Shown one piece after another: positions 1 through 8,918 of a stretch of DNA of 64,000 nucleotides (within the stretch, counting starts at the first letter, position 1; every line of letters begins with the position of its first letter). This stretch comes from JAGNLV01 sp964612145. Its GTDB lineage: Bacteria > Zixibacteria > MSB-5A5 > GN15 > FEB-12. Below the pieces are notes generated by a model that saw only the letters and a list, made by a program, of their open reading frames with translations, made no database searches and was not told where the DNA came from. Where the stretch lies: NCBI GenBank assembly GCA_964612145.1, contig CAZTBP010000010.1:97958-161957 (forward strand), given 5' to 3'. The position numbers were made by a program, and so were the translations under genes.

Positions 1-2
1 GC

Positions 3-1418
3 AAGATTCCGCTGAGTGCTCAGCCCAGCCAGGTGTCTATCTACTTCGGACCTGTGTACAATGGTCAGATCATGGACTATTGGGACGGGAACGGTTTTAC
101 GATTACTGTCGTCAACCCTTCCGCGCCTGATTTGTCTCCTGACGCCATCATTATCGTCCGCCACAGCTCGACTCGCTACCAATGGCGCACCTGTCCGTCC
201 AATGGATCATCAGCGTTCGGCTCTTGGCGAGAACTTATCTACGACTTCGGCAACGACGGGTTCCAGTTTTTCACCGGGGATGTGAACGGCGATGGCTTCG
301 AGGATGGACTGGAGGTGCAGCGAGTAAACAACACCACAATGCGCTGGCACGTCGCACTGAACGACGGCCAGGGGAGGCTGGTCTACGACGGTGCATGGCT
401 CGGCGACTTCGGAAACTACAATTCCACATTTCTTGTGGGCGACTTCACGGGAGACGGGAAGTGCGACATCGCACACGGTACGCCGGTTGACGGACAGCCG
501 TGGATCGTCCGATGGCGGGTCGCAAAATCGACGGGATCGTCCTTTGCGAGCGGCGTCATCTGGCTAAATGACTTCGGCAATGAAGGATTTCGCTGGTTTG
601 CTGGAGACTTCAACGGCGACGGGAAGTGTGATATCGCGCACAATCACGATGAGAATGCAACAACCGTCCCGTGGCATGTCGCATTGTCAACCGGTACGAG
701 CTTCCAGAGCGGTACCAGATGGAGAGATGATTTCGGCAATGCCGGACAAACGCACCTCGTCGGTGACTTCAACGGCGACGGAAAGTGTGACATCGCGCAC
801 TCTCATGCATACTCTTCGACCGTGATTGCATGGAAAGTGTCTCTGTCGACCGGTTCGGGATTCGGCGGATCGTCGCAATGGCATGGCGATTTCGGGGATT
901 CCCACTCACACTGGTTCGCGGCAGACATGGACCATGACGGAGACTGTGACTTGGTGCAGGCAACGCACTCCCTGAGCACTCCGACAACCGTGCGCTGGCG
1001 CGTGACGAAATCCAACCGGAGTTCGTTCGTCGGCAATGATGTCTGGAAAATGGACTTCGGCGACTCCGACGACCGGTTCTTACTCGCACGGGTTGCGCCG
1101 AGTTCGTTGTACAGTCCAAAGCTGGCAGAGCCGGAAGAACTCCTTGCTGTTCCCAGCAATTTCACCCTCCGCCAAAACTACCCAAACCCCTTCAATCCGC
1201 AAACCACAATCTCGTATTCTCTTCCTGAGGCGACGCACGTCCGGCTGGATGTGTACAACATCCTCGGTCAGCGCGTGGAAAGCTTGCTCGATGCGGACCA
1301 ACCCGCCGGAGAATACCAGATCACCTGGGACGCCGGGCGCTTTGCCTCCGGTATGTACTTCTATCGCATTCAAACCACTGAGGCGGTGGAAACCAAAAAG
1401 ATGCTACTTGTGAAATAA
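3..1418 (+). CDS. Secreted VCBS/FG-GAP repeat protein with type IX sorting domain, 5' partial
   Basis: The frame is open to the window edge (residues KIPLSAQPSQ precede the GTG at 33), so the true start is probably outside the window. The visible part has at least five VCBS/FG-GAP-like repeats with calcium-binding-type motifs such as GDFNGDGKCD, spaced about 60 residues apart; related repeats fold into beta-propeller blades. The last ~85 residues are a classic Por/T9SS type A sorting domain (YPNPFNPQTTISYSLP, then LDVYNILGQRV, then a glycine-rich end). Such proteins are exported by Sec, sent through the type IX system and anchored or released at the surface; the ligand or enzyme activity is unknown. 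A terminator follows directly. Whether this gene belongs to the island or to the chromosome on its left is unclear. Confidence 0.85.
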   Translation, partial: KIPLSAQPSQVSIYFGPVYNGQIMDYWDGNGFTITVVNPSAPDLSPDAIIIVRHSSTRYQWRTCPSNGSSAFGSWRELIYDFGNDGFQFFTGDVNGDGFEDGLEVQRVNNTTMRWHVALNDGQGRLVYDGAWLGDFGNYNSTFLVGDFTGDGKCDIAHGTPVDGQPWIVRWRVAKSTGSSFASGVIWLNDFGNEGFRWFAGDFNGDGKCDIAHNHDENATTVPWHVALSTGTSFQSGTRWRDDFGNAGQTHLVGDFNGDGKCDIAHSHAYSSTVIAWKVSLSTGSGFGGSSQWHGDFGDSHSHWFAADMDHDGDCDLVQATHSLSTPTTVRWRVTKSNRSSFVGNDVWKMDFGDSDDRFLLARVAPSSLYSPKLAEPEELLAVPSNFTLRQNYPNPFNPQTTISYSLPEATHVRLDVYNILGQRVESLLDADQPAGEYQITWDAGRFASGMYFYRIQTTEAVETKKMLLVK

Positions 1419-1439
1419 CTGTACCTACCCATCATCAAC

Positions 1440-1472
1440 AACCCCGTTCTCTCAAGGACGGGGTTGGTTTAT
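1440..1472. terminator. Bidirectional hairpin between convergent genes
   Basis: AACCCCGT at 1440-1447 pairs perfectly with ACGGGGTT at 1458-1465 across a 10-nt loop, and a T-rich stretch follows on the plus side (GGTTTATT). It lies between the stop of the plus-strand secreted protein and the stop of the minus-strand lipoprotein, so it can serve both. Confidence 0.7.
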
Positions 1473-1490
1473 TGCCCGGCCACTTCCACT

Positions 1491-2768
1491 CTACAGCAGA
1501 TACTGAACTGCATACATTCCCCCGGTGCCGTCTGCAATGAGTATAAATCCATAAATTGACAACACGTCGAGCGCTTCACCAGGGGTGTCGAACCGATCCG
1601 CCAGCGTGGGACTAGCCGGATTAAGCGTATTGATCGCACACACGCCTTCTTCTGAGGCGGCTACGATCGCAAGATAGGACCATTCATCGACAGCATGACA
1701 CTCGGCGGAAATGGCGAAGTTGCTCTGTTGAATGGGATTGGTCGAATCGGAGACATTGAATACGTATAAGCCGTTTGCTCTCGTCACCGCGTAACACTTA
1801 TCCGCGGAGGCACGAAGTATGCCATTGATCGTGCTGGACAGCGAAGTGGCACGGCCAATTTCCCTCATGGGAGTAGATCCGAGGTCCAAGGCGACGAGAG
1901 ATCCGCTGGTTCCCACGTATCTGATTGACCCGCCGACACCGGGTCCGGTTTTGCCCACGCACGACGCAAACATGAGTATCCAGTCGGTCCAAGAGTTGAC
2001 GTGCGGAAGGTCCAAGTAGTTGAACCGCTTGAAGCCGCCGTTGCCGTCGGCAATCAGTGGGGGTGAGAGATCGACCGGCTGCAATAGTGCAGGCAGCGTA
2101 TCAACTCGAGCAATCGACGAGGGATCGCTGATATTGAGTACAATGGCTTCATTTTCAGTTAGAACCAGGGCATACGGCGGGTAGACCCAGATTTTGCGAG
2201 CGGTGCTGAGACCGTCCGTATATAACCCCAGAAACTTGGGACGGTACGGTCGAGGATAACCGAAATTAACGATTTGGAGGCCGAAAGAACCGACGAGATA
2301 AACCGTATCCAACCCCCCACTACCCGCCCATACACTTCGGACTTCTCCCTCTACCGGATAATGACTCTCCACACGGAAACCGGTCGCCTGAGGCATTGTG
2401 GTAAACGACCAGACCGGACTTTCAGTCCGTCCGCTACGACCGTCAATGGCGACCACTTTCCAGTAGTAGGTCGTATTCAACTGCAAGTTGAGCTTACCCG
2501 AGCCTGGGTTCGGGTCTGAACTCGTTCCCGCCTCTGGGGGATCGGTGCTCGTACCTAAATGGTACGTGTAGGTGAGCTTGTCGCCGTCCGGGTCGGTGCA
2601 TTCCCACGTCAGGCTGCCGTCCGTACGGATACGCACCATTCCGTCGGAGGGCCACGGTGCGGAAGGCGTGCCCGGAGGCTTGTTGGTTTCGCCGTTCGTG
2701 CCCTTGTCATCTCCGCACGAGACGAGCAGCAGTAGCGGCAGGGTTATAATCCATAACAGCTTTTTCAC
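1491..2768 (-). CDS. Lipoprotein with fibronectin-III-like domain and beta-propeller (LVIVD-like) repeats
   Basis: The GTG start at 2768 has AGGAGAG upstream. The N-terminus is a lipoprotein signal: positive start, hydrophobic run, lipobox LVSC, then a short charged linker. Residues ~30-125 look like a fibronectin-III-type domain (tandem Trp/Tyr strands such as LTWECTDPDGDKLTY and TTYYWKVVAIDG), common in FCB surface proteins. The remainder has repeats with DISDP/NVSDS-type turns typical of LVIVD or YVTN propellers. Probably periplasmic or surface-attached; no catalytic motif is visible. Its start overlaps the stop of the zinc-ribbon membrane protein by 4 nt (GTGA), so the two are translationally coupled and likely function together. 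The specific function is unknown. Confidence 0.8.
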   Translation of the reverse strand: MKKLLWIITLPLLLLVSCGDDKGTNGETNKPPGTPSAPWPSDGMVRIRTDGSLTWECTDPDGDKLTYTYHLGTSTDPPEAGTSSDPNPGSGKLNLQLNTTYYWKVVAIDGRSGRTESPVWSFTTMPQATGFRVESHYPVEGEVRSVWAGSGGLDTVYLVGSFGLQIVNFGYPRPYRPKFLGLYTDGLSTARKIWVYPPYALVLTENEAIVLNISDPSSIARVDTLPALLQPVDLSPPLIADGNGGFKRFNYLDLPHVNSWTDWILMFASCVGKTGPGVGGSIRYVGTSGSLVALDLGSTPMREIGRATSLSSTINGILRASADKCYAVTRANGLYVFNVSDSTNPIQQSNFAISAECHAVDEWSYLAIVAASEEGVCAINTLNPASPTLADRFDTPGEALDVLSIYGFILIADGTGGMYAVQYLL

Positions 2769-3346
2769 TCATTCTCTCCTTTCTTCGTGAAATTGGCTTT
2801 GGTGTTGCCGGGGTCAGTGTGACCGGAATCAGCATCTTCTGCGTTTGGCACAATGGTTTCCCTGATAAGTCGGGCGTTTTTCTCAATGCTGAGGTAGACC
2901 AGAATTACGTCGCCGTAAGCGAAAAGGAAGAGAACCAGTACGCCGCCGATGGCCACAAGCATTATCGCAACAGCCAGCCCTAGCATAAGACTGTAATCAC
3001 CGACTTGAAAAAGCACGATAAGCGCGGCCAGTCCAAAGAGGATGGCGACAACAACTCCGGCGATACGATACGCTGCGGCAATGACGCGGAGCGACACAAA
3101 ATCCCTGGGCTGGGGGGCCGATGCCCACTGCAAGGTCTTATGGGCGAAAAGCGCGGTTGACTCGTGAAGCTTCGACTGATTCTTCGGTCGTCCGGGGGAC
3201 TCTGCATGGGGCACCGAAACGGGATCCTCCCCGTCTGCTGGCACAATGACCGCAGCACCACAGTTTTTGCATTCGGCTGTTTCGCCCGACTGCAGATACC
3301 TTACCGTCATGGGAGAACCGCATTCCGGGCAATCAAATGTGCTCAT
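2765..3346 (-). CDS. Zinc-ribbon protein with two transmembrane helices
   Basis: 193 aa. The N-terminus carries a zinc ribbon with CPEC at residues 6-9 and CKNC about 20 residues later. A polar linker (~45-85) leads to two hydrophobic segments (~90-112 and ~118-145), then a charged cytosolic tail. This layout is seen in small membrane proteins of unknown role. The stop overlaps the start of the lipoprotein downstream, and the recombinase stop lies 25 nt upstream, so the three genes form one leftward transcription unit. The function cannot be named from sequence. Topology predicts a cytosolic zinc ribbon. Confidence 0.75.
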   Translation of the reverse strand: MSTFDCPECGSPMTVRYLQSGETAECKNCGAAVIVPADGEDPVSVPHAESPGRPKNQSKLHESTALFAHKTLQWASAPQPRDFVSLRVIAAAYRIAGVVVAILFGLAALIVLFQVGDYSLMLGLAVAIMLVAIGGVLVLFLFAYGDVILVYLSIEKNARLIRETIVPNAEDADSGHTDPGNTKANFTKKGENE

Positions 3347-3371
3347 ACAGCATACCCTTTCCAGTTTTCAC

Positions 3372-4010
3372 TCACTCTCTCCTTTCGTCTTGAAGTATTG
3401 ATATTCGCTTCATGGTTTTTGCGTAATTGGAGCGGACGTCAGATAAACCTTCGCGGCCGTAGAGGTCCATTGTTGTTGCTTGGCTGGCGTGTCCGAGTAT
3501 GGAGGACAGGGATTCTATAGAGCCTCCCGCGTCCTTCCAGAGCCGTGCGAACGTGTGCCGGAATAGATGGCAGTTGAGCTTGGTCTTGTTCGGGTCGGGA
3601 TGTTGAACCCCGGAGTCGATGCCTGCCTTCTCCGTGATGCGGCTCAGTTGACGTGTTGACAGTCTACCGCCCCTCCGGCTGACGAACACCGGGCCTTCGG
3701 ATTTGCCGTCTTTGAGCAGGTCAAGCAACGAAACGAGCCGGGCAGTTAAGGGCACCAGCCTGGTCTTGCCGCCCTTGCCGTTTCTGATGACGGCCAAGTG
3801 TTCGTGTAGGCGGATGTCCTGGATATCAAGATTGACGACCTCCGACCGTCTGAGGCCCGTTTCCGCCATAAGCGCGAGCATGGTCCTGTCTCTGAGCGAC
3901 GTGGTCGCGGATATGACTTTGAGCAACTCAGCACGTGTGAGGTGGTACTCGGCGCGTGAGCGACGGCCATTGCCGTTGTTCCCGTTTGATGCTGTCTTGT
4001 TCTGGTACAT
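3372..4010 (-). CDS. Tyrosine recombinase/integrase, catalytic domain only
   Basis: 212 aa, much shorter than the ~300-400 aa of most phage integrases because the N-terminal SAM-like core-binding domain is missing; the protein starts with a low-complexity Asn/Gly stretch. The catalytic set is complete: Arg54 in TGLRRSE, Lys82 in GKGGKTR, HLFRHTF (His148, Arg151), His174 in LGHAS, and nucleophile Tyr184 in MDLYG. It cuts and rejoins DNA through a 3'-phosphotyrosine intermediate. It is first in a three-gene unit with a membrane protein and a lipoprotein, which is unusual for an integrase. It could be the enzyme acting at the tRNA-Met site 30 kb away, or a XerC/D-like resolvase. The ATG at 4010 has only a weak ribosome site. 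Confidence 0.85.
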   Translation of the reverse strand: MYQNKTASNGNNGNGRRSRAEYHLTRAELLKVISATTSLRDRTMLALMAETGLRRSEVVNLDIQDIRLHEHLAVIRNGKGGKTRLVPLTARLVSLLDLLKDGKSEGPVFVSRRGGRLSTRQLSRITEKAGIDSGVQHPDPNKTKLNCHLFRHTFARLWKDAGGSIESLSSILGHASQATTMDLYGREGLSDVRSNYAKTMKRISILQDERRE

Positions 4011-4393
4011 GGTGTCAGACGGGCAAAGTCACTTTGTTAGAGAAAGCTGACATTGAATCGACCCCGATTGCCGACTAACTCGTTCGGCTGATTTCTGCTT
4101 TGTTCAGTGAAGAATCGAGACCGATATTTGAGTGTTGGCGCAGAAACCACCGGGGAGCGGAGGATAGATAGGGTGGTCAGTTACAGAAAGTGGCCGTGGC
4201 CTTTTTGGGCCGTAATTATTGGTGATTCAAGGAGTTGGACTTGACGGAATACGTCACTTTCCTCTAAGATTAAGACATTGGGGGCCGGATGTCAATAAAT
4301 AAATACGGGATCGGTGGGGCCACGATGTATATCTCGATTTTGACCGCCATTGGTCATTGTGACCCCTGATTGGTTGCAGGCATACTGGGTAGC
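4011..4393. other. Divergent intergenic region between the two recombinase loci
   Basis: About 380 nt with no convincing gene. It holds a perfect dyad TGACG-GAATA-CGTCA at 4242-4256 that overlaps a TTGACG hexamer, so an operator or promoter for the rightward recombinase genes is possible. No consensus -10 is convincing at the right spacing. This could also be the att region of the serine recombinase element. Confidence 0.3.
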
Positions 4394-4591
4394 ATGCCTC
4401 TCCTGCAATGTCACATCGAAGAATTGAAACGAATCCACCGCGCCGAGACCGGCGAAACATTGTCTGATGCTGAGGCATGGGTGATGGCTCACCGTATGGT
4501 GGCGCTACTGCGAATTCTTTCCGGCCACGGTCAGGAATACGGCGGATCGGATCGCAGGTCAACGACAACAATGAATCTTGGCATGGATTGA
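4394..4591 (+). CDS. Small protein gene upstream of serine recombinase
   Basis: 65 aa from ATG 4394. It is mostly helical and amphipathic: EELKRIHRAETGETLSDAEA followed by a hydrophobic helix ending MVALLRIL. Small ORFs with an E-x-G-x-x-(L/I)-S-D-x-E-A pattern often lie just before serine recombinases in candidate-phylum genomes, from memory of that family; the function is not known. It ends 39 nt before the recombinase on the same strand, so the two are probably cotranscribed. An upstream TTG at 4370 is in frame, but the ATG is favoured. It could be a recombination directionality factor or regulator; this is inference from context only. Confidence 0.55.
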   Translation: MPLLQCHIEELKRIHRAETGETLSDAEAWVMAHRMVALLRILSGHGQEYGGSDRRSTTTMNLGMD

Positions 4592-4630
4592 CTGCGCACT
4601 CCATCCCTTCACCAGTAATTGTAATCGACT

Positions 4631-6268
4631 ATGTCACGCCTTGCCATCTACGCAAGAAAATCAAGTGAATCGGAGGATCGCCAAGTCCTCTCTATAGATT
4701 CACAAGTGACGGAACTCAAAGATTTCGCAAGACGGGAGCGGCTCGACCATGCGACGGTGTTCACTGAATCCAAGTCCGCCAAAGCCCTTGGTCGTCCTGC
4801 GTTCAACGACCTCCTGATACGAATCAACAAAGGGGAGTTTGACACGATCTTATGTTGGAAACTCGACCGGCTCGCCAGAAATCCAGTAGACGGAGGAGCC
4901 ATGATTTGGGCAGTGGAGGAAGGAAAGTTGAAGCATATCTATACACCCCAACGTCGATTTGACAACAGCGGCAATGACAAGTTCTGGATGCAGCTCGAAT
5001 TCGGCATGGCTAAAAAGTACGTGGACGACCTGTCGGATAATGTAAAGCGTGGATTAAAGGCGAAGCTCGCGCAAGGCTGGATACCGTGTGTTCCGCCCTT
5101 AGGCTACCTGAACGACAGCGTCACGAGGCAAATTATAAAGGACCCGGAGCGATTTTATTTGGTACGTAGGATGTGGGATTTACTCTTAAGCGGCAATTAT
5201 ACACCTAACGCGATTGTACGGATTGCATCGGACCAATGGGGTTTGACTACACGCTCGTTCAAGCGCAAAGGAGGTGGACTCCTTGGCTATTCTTCAATTT
5301 ACAGAGTTTTCACTAATCCCTTTTATTACGGGAAGATTCATTATGGTGGCGAACTTTACGACGGCGCCCACCCTGCCATGATTACATTCGTGGAATTCGA
5401 GCATGCCCAATCGATTCTTGGTAGACGAAGTCAGCCCCGGCCCAAGAATAGATACTTTGCATATACCGGCCTGATTCGGTGCGGTGAGTGTGGCGCGGCT
5501 GTAACCGCCGAGAACAAAGTAAATCGACAGGGGCACCGATATGTGTACTATCATTGCACCAAGCGAAAGCGTAATGTAAAGTGTAACCAGCCCGTCGTAG
5601 AGGTAAAGTCTCTTGAAGCCCAGATCGTTTCTTTTCTCAATACTCTGACAATTCCACGCATTTACCTCGACTGGACCCTTGACGTCCTCAAAGACCTCGA
5701 AAATGACGATGAAAAAACACGAACTACTAAAATCAAGAGCCTTGAGGCAAGGCTAAAGGCGATTTCGTTTCAGAAAGACGAATTATTGAATATGAAACTT
5801 CGCGGCCTCGTGTCAGATGATGAATTCACCGGCAAGCGGGACGAACTTTCGCGAGAGCAGACGCGATTACAGGCGGAAAGTCGGCGGGACGTCGGATCGG
5901 CGACAACCATTACTGCTAATATGTTCAACTTTGCCCATTCGGCCGTTTCAAAGTTCACTAATGGCGCGCCTGAGACCAGGCGAACGATTTTGAATCAAGT
6001 CGGTTCGAACCTCATCCTCAAGGATAGAATCCTGTGTATTCAAGCACATAAACCGTTCGACGTAATCCGAAAGGCCAATGCGGCCGTTTGTACAGAATAC
6101 TCCCGGTTCGAACCTCTGAAAGACCGCATGAAATCGGAGGGAAGTGAATGTGTCAGGGCTGAGTTTGCACTGTGGTACAGCGCAGTGAAGGACGTTCGAA
6201 CCCTATGCGAGAAATATCAGTATAAGCTGGGGTCTTTTGCTTCAACTTATAGTGGAAATTCTACATGA
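4631..6268 (+). CDS. Large serine recombinase
   Basis: 545 aa. The N-terminal resolvase domain begins YARKSSESED with the catalytic Ser near residue 11-12 and continues SIDSQ. A 'recombinase' domain follows (~160-260), then a zinc ribbon (~281-320: CGEC, then YYHC and a final Cys), then a coiled coil (~350-440). This is the normal layout of phage/ICE integrases of the phiC31-Tn5397 type, which integrate and excise DNA through 5'-phosphoserine intermediates. The length and all domains look intact. It converges with the ATPase of the LexA cassette (84 nt apart), so it may be the integration enzyme for the neighbouring cargo; attB/attP sites were not identified. Confidence 0.92.
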   Translation: MSRLAIYARKSSESEDRQVLSIDSQVTELKDFARRERLDHATVFTESKSAKALGRPAFNDLLIRINKGEFDTILCWKLDRLARNPVDGGAMIWAVEEGKLKHIYTPQRRFDNSGNDKFWMQLEFGMAKKYVDDLSDNVKRGLKAKLAQGWIPCVPPLGYLNDSVTRQIIKDPERFYLVRRMWDLLLSGNYTPNAIVRIASDQWGLTTRSFKRKGGGLLGYSSIYRVFTNPFYYGKIHYGGELYDGAHPAMITFVEFEHAQSILGRRSQPRPKNRYFAYTGLIRCGECGAAVTAENKVNRQGHRYVYYHCTKRKRNVKCNQPVVEVKSLEAQIVSFLNTLTIPRIYLDWTLDVLKDLENDDEKTRTTKIKSLEARLKAISFQKDELLNMKLRGLVSDDEFTGKRDELSREQTRLQAESRRDVGSATTITANMFNFAHSAVSKFTNGAPETRRTILNQVGSNLILKDRILCIQAHKPFDVIRKANAAVCTEYSRFEPLKDRMKSEGSECVRAEFALWYSAVKDVRTLCEKYQYKLGSFASTYSGNST

Positions 6269-6352
6269 AATCGGTTAAAAAGAAAAGTGAACCAGCTTAC
6301 TCCATGTACACTTCTGCCGGTCGCTATGAACTCCCAGGACAGCATAATTAGG

Positions 6353-8749
6353 CTATGTTGAGACAGGATCAACTAATTTTTGGTAAATGTCCAATACGAT
6401 CTTTGCCCCGGTTCTCAGACCGCCCTTTGTGGTATCGCTGAGGCTCCAAGCGTGCGAATCGGGGTCGCTTACGTCCAGCAAGCTTTTGAGCTTGCCAGTT
6501 TCTGAAGCTTGCATGCCAGTCGATTCGCACTCCGAAAAAAGGTATCCCAATCCCTTCTTCTGCAGCCGCTGCGTTTTCGAAAACGCGACACCCCTTTCAA
6601 GGAGAAATTCTATCAGTACCGACTCAATTGCCTTTCGTAGCGAATTGGATGCCGATTCGAGGGAGTTGGCATCACCTTTTTTCGCATGAGCTTCTACAGA
6701 CGTAAGATGCGTAAGTGTCTCGGCTTCATCTAGACTGATTTTTGGACCAAAGTCGTCGTTGCTATAGAATTGATATACGATTGGCTTTGCGTGCCTCATA
6801 CGGGCAACCAACCTTTTGAAAAACGACTTCGAATGAGTCAGTACTATGACTTGTTTTTTTGTGGACAATTCGGCGAGGATTTCTATTAGTGCTTGAGAGT
6901 GATTCTCGTCCATCGACTGAACGGGATCATCCAGTATTACAATTTCCCATGTCGTATTCCGGTCTACACGCTGTGGAAAGTAAATGCTCAATGCGAGACT
7001 ATTTGTATGAGCTTCACTGAAGAACGTGACAGGATTCACGTCTTTTCCATACGCTTCCGCTTTCAACTTAGCTTGACGCCTTGCTCCACCTTTAACCTCG
7101 ATCCCTGCAAATTGAATGCGCTCACCCTGGTTCAGTAGATTATAATATCGTCCTATTTCTTCCCCGTGTTCTTCAAGCAGGCGTTGGACCTCTGCTCTTT
7201 CAAAATTCTCAAGTTTCTGCTGGATAGCATCGACCTTCTCAAGTGCTGCGGCCTTGCGCCTGAACGAACCGGAGCCCTTAAAAAACTCAACAACTCGCTC
7301 AACTAACAGCCAACGTTTTACTTCCTGTTGTTGGTCCGAAGATGCGGGAGGTGCAACTTCCGAGAGCTGGGACTTTAGAGCAATCCATTTATCAATTAAA
7401 TCCTGTGTGTCCGCCATTACCGCCGACAACTGGGTGTCTGGTTTTTCTAATTTTGTTGGATCATCCTTCTGTTTGTGATAGAACACGCGCTCTAGATAAG
7501 TGTTGTGAGCCTCGATTGCTTGCGGCAATTGGACCTTGAGAGTGCTTGGCAGACTCTGAACTTCCTTGATGTAAGATTGTGTTTCAGCCACTAATTCGAT
7601 TCTGCCCAAATCGCTCAGCTTCTGGGCGATGAGTTTAAGAGTCGCGATAGCAGGAAGATAAGGCTCCAGTCCGCTGGCTAAGTCGTCTGACGCTTTCTTT
7701 ATGGTATTGATTAAACTCTCTGCTTTACTCTTAGCCTTGCGGGATGTGCCCGCACTCTCTAGTTTTCCTTCAATTTCTTCATACTTCTCAGGCGATAGCG
7801 TTTTCTCACGGCAAAAAGGACATATTTCATCTTTTACGAATTGTTTACCCTTTTCGAGGAAATCGAGATAGACATGATCATACCCTTCTCTGCCAGCTTC
7901 ACCTACAGCTTCTCTCAAAGCCTCCAAATTATTCCGAAGAGCATCACACTCCTTATCAAGGACATCGGTATCACGATAGGAGAGATTCGTGATCAATTGA
8001 CCGAGTTCTGTTTCTAGTAAACCCCGTTGCTTCTCTTGAACAGATTTTAGCGCAGCATCAAAATCTGCAACATGGCTCCCACACACAGAACTTATACTCT
8101 TCAACAATTCCGGGCCGTTTCTTTGTTCTGCAGCAACACGTAGTTGGGCGAGTGAGTCCCATTGTGAGAGGTCTTCAACTAACGCGGATAGTCTATTCTC
8201 CTGTTGCTTATAAGCCTGATCGCGCTTGGAATTCCGTAAATTCATCAGATGTTCTCTAAGCCTAGTCAGATCATCTTGGCCGAGAATACTCGATAGTTGT
8301 TCCCATCTATCCTTTTGCTCGGTATCAACGAGTGCCTTTATCTCGGTCTGAGCCAGCATCGGCCTGAAATAGCTTTCGAGGTTCAAACCAAGACCGGCAA
8401 GGTTTTCAGCTTCGACGCCATCAATAAGAAACCGACCCTTGCCTTTCTGTAATTCCTTTCGTACGGTTATGTCTTTCCCTTGGATTGAGCCCTGGACCTC
8501 GACAAACGGATTATCAGAGTCTTCGTAGAATAGGTTCCGTAAATACTCTTCATGTTGGTACTCGGACCTGCATCTGGAAAGTCTCTGTCTCGATATCTCG
8601 CCAAAATACAGCCATTCGATAGCTTCGGTGAAACTACTCTTGCCAGATCCATTGAGGCCGTATATAATGGCGTAATTACGATCCAGTTGGATCGTTTGCT
8701 CGTTGCGAAATCCTCGAAAGCCCCTAATTGTTACCTGTCTAATTTTCAT
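6353..8749 (-). CDS. SMC/Rad50-like ATPase with CxxC hook, last gene of LexA cassette
   Basis: 798 aa. Walker A GLNGSGKSS is at residues 31-39 right after a RecF/SMC-like start (IRGFRGF). Long coiled coils surround a central CPFC near residue 310 that resembles a zinc hook with only one visible CxxC per chain, as in Rad50/RloC. A signature-like SEAHTNSLAL precedes Walker B (IVILDDP, ~603) and the H-loop VIVLTHS. The C-terminal ~140 residues are helical and could hold an effector domain; a HEPN-type assignment is possible but unproven. No TOPRIM, HNH or PD-(D/E)XK motif was seen, so it is not a standard Gabija or Septu protein. Its start lies inside the 59-aa gene (11-nt overlap). A DNA-damage- or phage-sensing ATPase is likely by family. 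Confidence 0.85.
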   Translation of the reverse strand: MKIRQVTIRGFRGFRNEQTIQLDRNYAIIYGLNGSGKSSFTEAIEWLYFGEISRQRLSRCRSEYQHEEYLRNLFYEDSDNPFVEVQGSIQGKDITVRKELQKGKGRFLIDGVEAENLAGLGLNLESYFRPMLAQTEIKALVDTEQKDRWEQLSSILGQDDLTRLREHLMNLRNSKRDQAYKQQENRLSALVEDLSQWDSLAQLRVAAEQRNGPELLKSISSVCGSHVADFDAALKSVQEKQRGLLETELGQLITNLSYRDTDVLDKECDALRNNLEALREAVGEAGREGYDHVYLDFLEKGKQFVKDEICPFCREKTLSPEKYEEIEGKLESAGTSRKAKSKAESLINTIKKASDDLASGLEPYLPAIATLKLIAQKLSDLGRIELVAETQSYIKEVQSLPSTLKVQLPQAIEAHNTYLERVFYHKQKDDPTKLEKPDTQLSAVMADTQDLIDKWIALKSQLSEVAPPASSDQQQEVKRWLLVERVVEFFKGSGSFRRKAAALEKVDAIQQKLENFERAEVQRLLEEHGEEIGRYYNLLNQGERIQFAGIEVKGGARRQAKLKAEAYGKDVNPVTFFSEAHTNSLALSIYFPQRVDRNTTWEIVILDDPVQSMDENHSQALIEILAELSTKKQVIVLTHSKSFFKRLVARMRHAKPIVYQFYSNDDFGPKISLDEAETLTHLTSVEAHAKKGDANSLESASNSLRKAIESVLIEFLLERGVAFSKTQRLQKKGLGYLFSECESTGMQASETGKLKSLLDVSDPDSHAWSLSDTTKGGLRTGAKIVLDIYQKLVDPVST

Positions 8750-8918
8750 CTTTAAAGGCGATTAGTTCATCAAAATTTCGTGTGAGCGTGTCAATACTCT
8801 TATTTTTATCATATGCTTGTAGAAGTCGTTTCTCATCAGCAGTCAATCCTTCAAAAAATCGTTCGAGAGACGACTTTTCATTCGATCTGTGATTTTCTTT
8901 TGACTCGCTCGTTTTCAT
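8739..8918 (-). CDS. 59-aa linker gene between LexA-like repressor and ATPase
   Basis: A short gene read directly from the minus strand. ATG 8918 overlaps the repressor's TGA by 4 nt (ATGA), and the TAG at 8741-8739 lies inside the ATPase gene. The product is hydrophilic and helical: a Ser/Lys/Glu-rich start (MKTSESKENHRSNEKSS) and an amphipathic middle (LERFFEGLTADEKRLLQAYD). Overlap on both sides strongly suggests translation in a three-gene unit. No family is recognised. By position it could be an antitoxin or adaptor for the ATPase, or a partner of the repressor. Confidence 0.6.
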   Translation of the reverse strand: MKTSESKENHRSNEKSSLERFFEGLTADEKRLLQAYDKNKSIDTLTRNFDELIAFKDEN

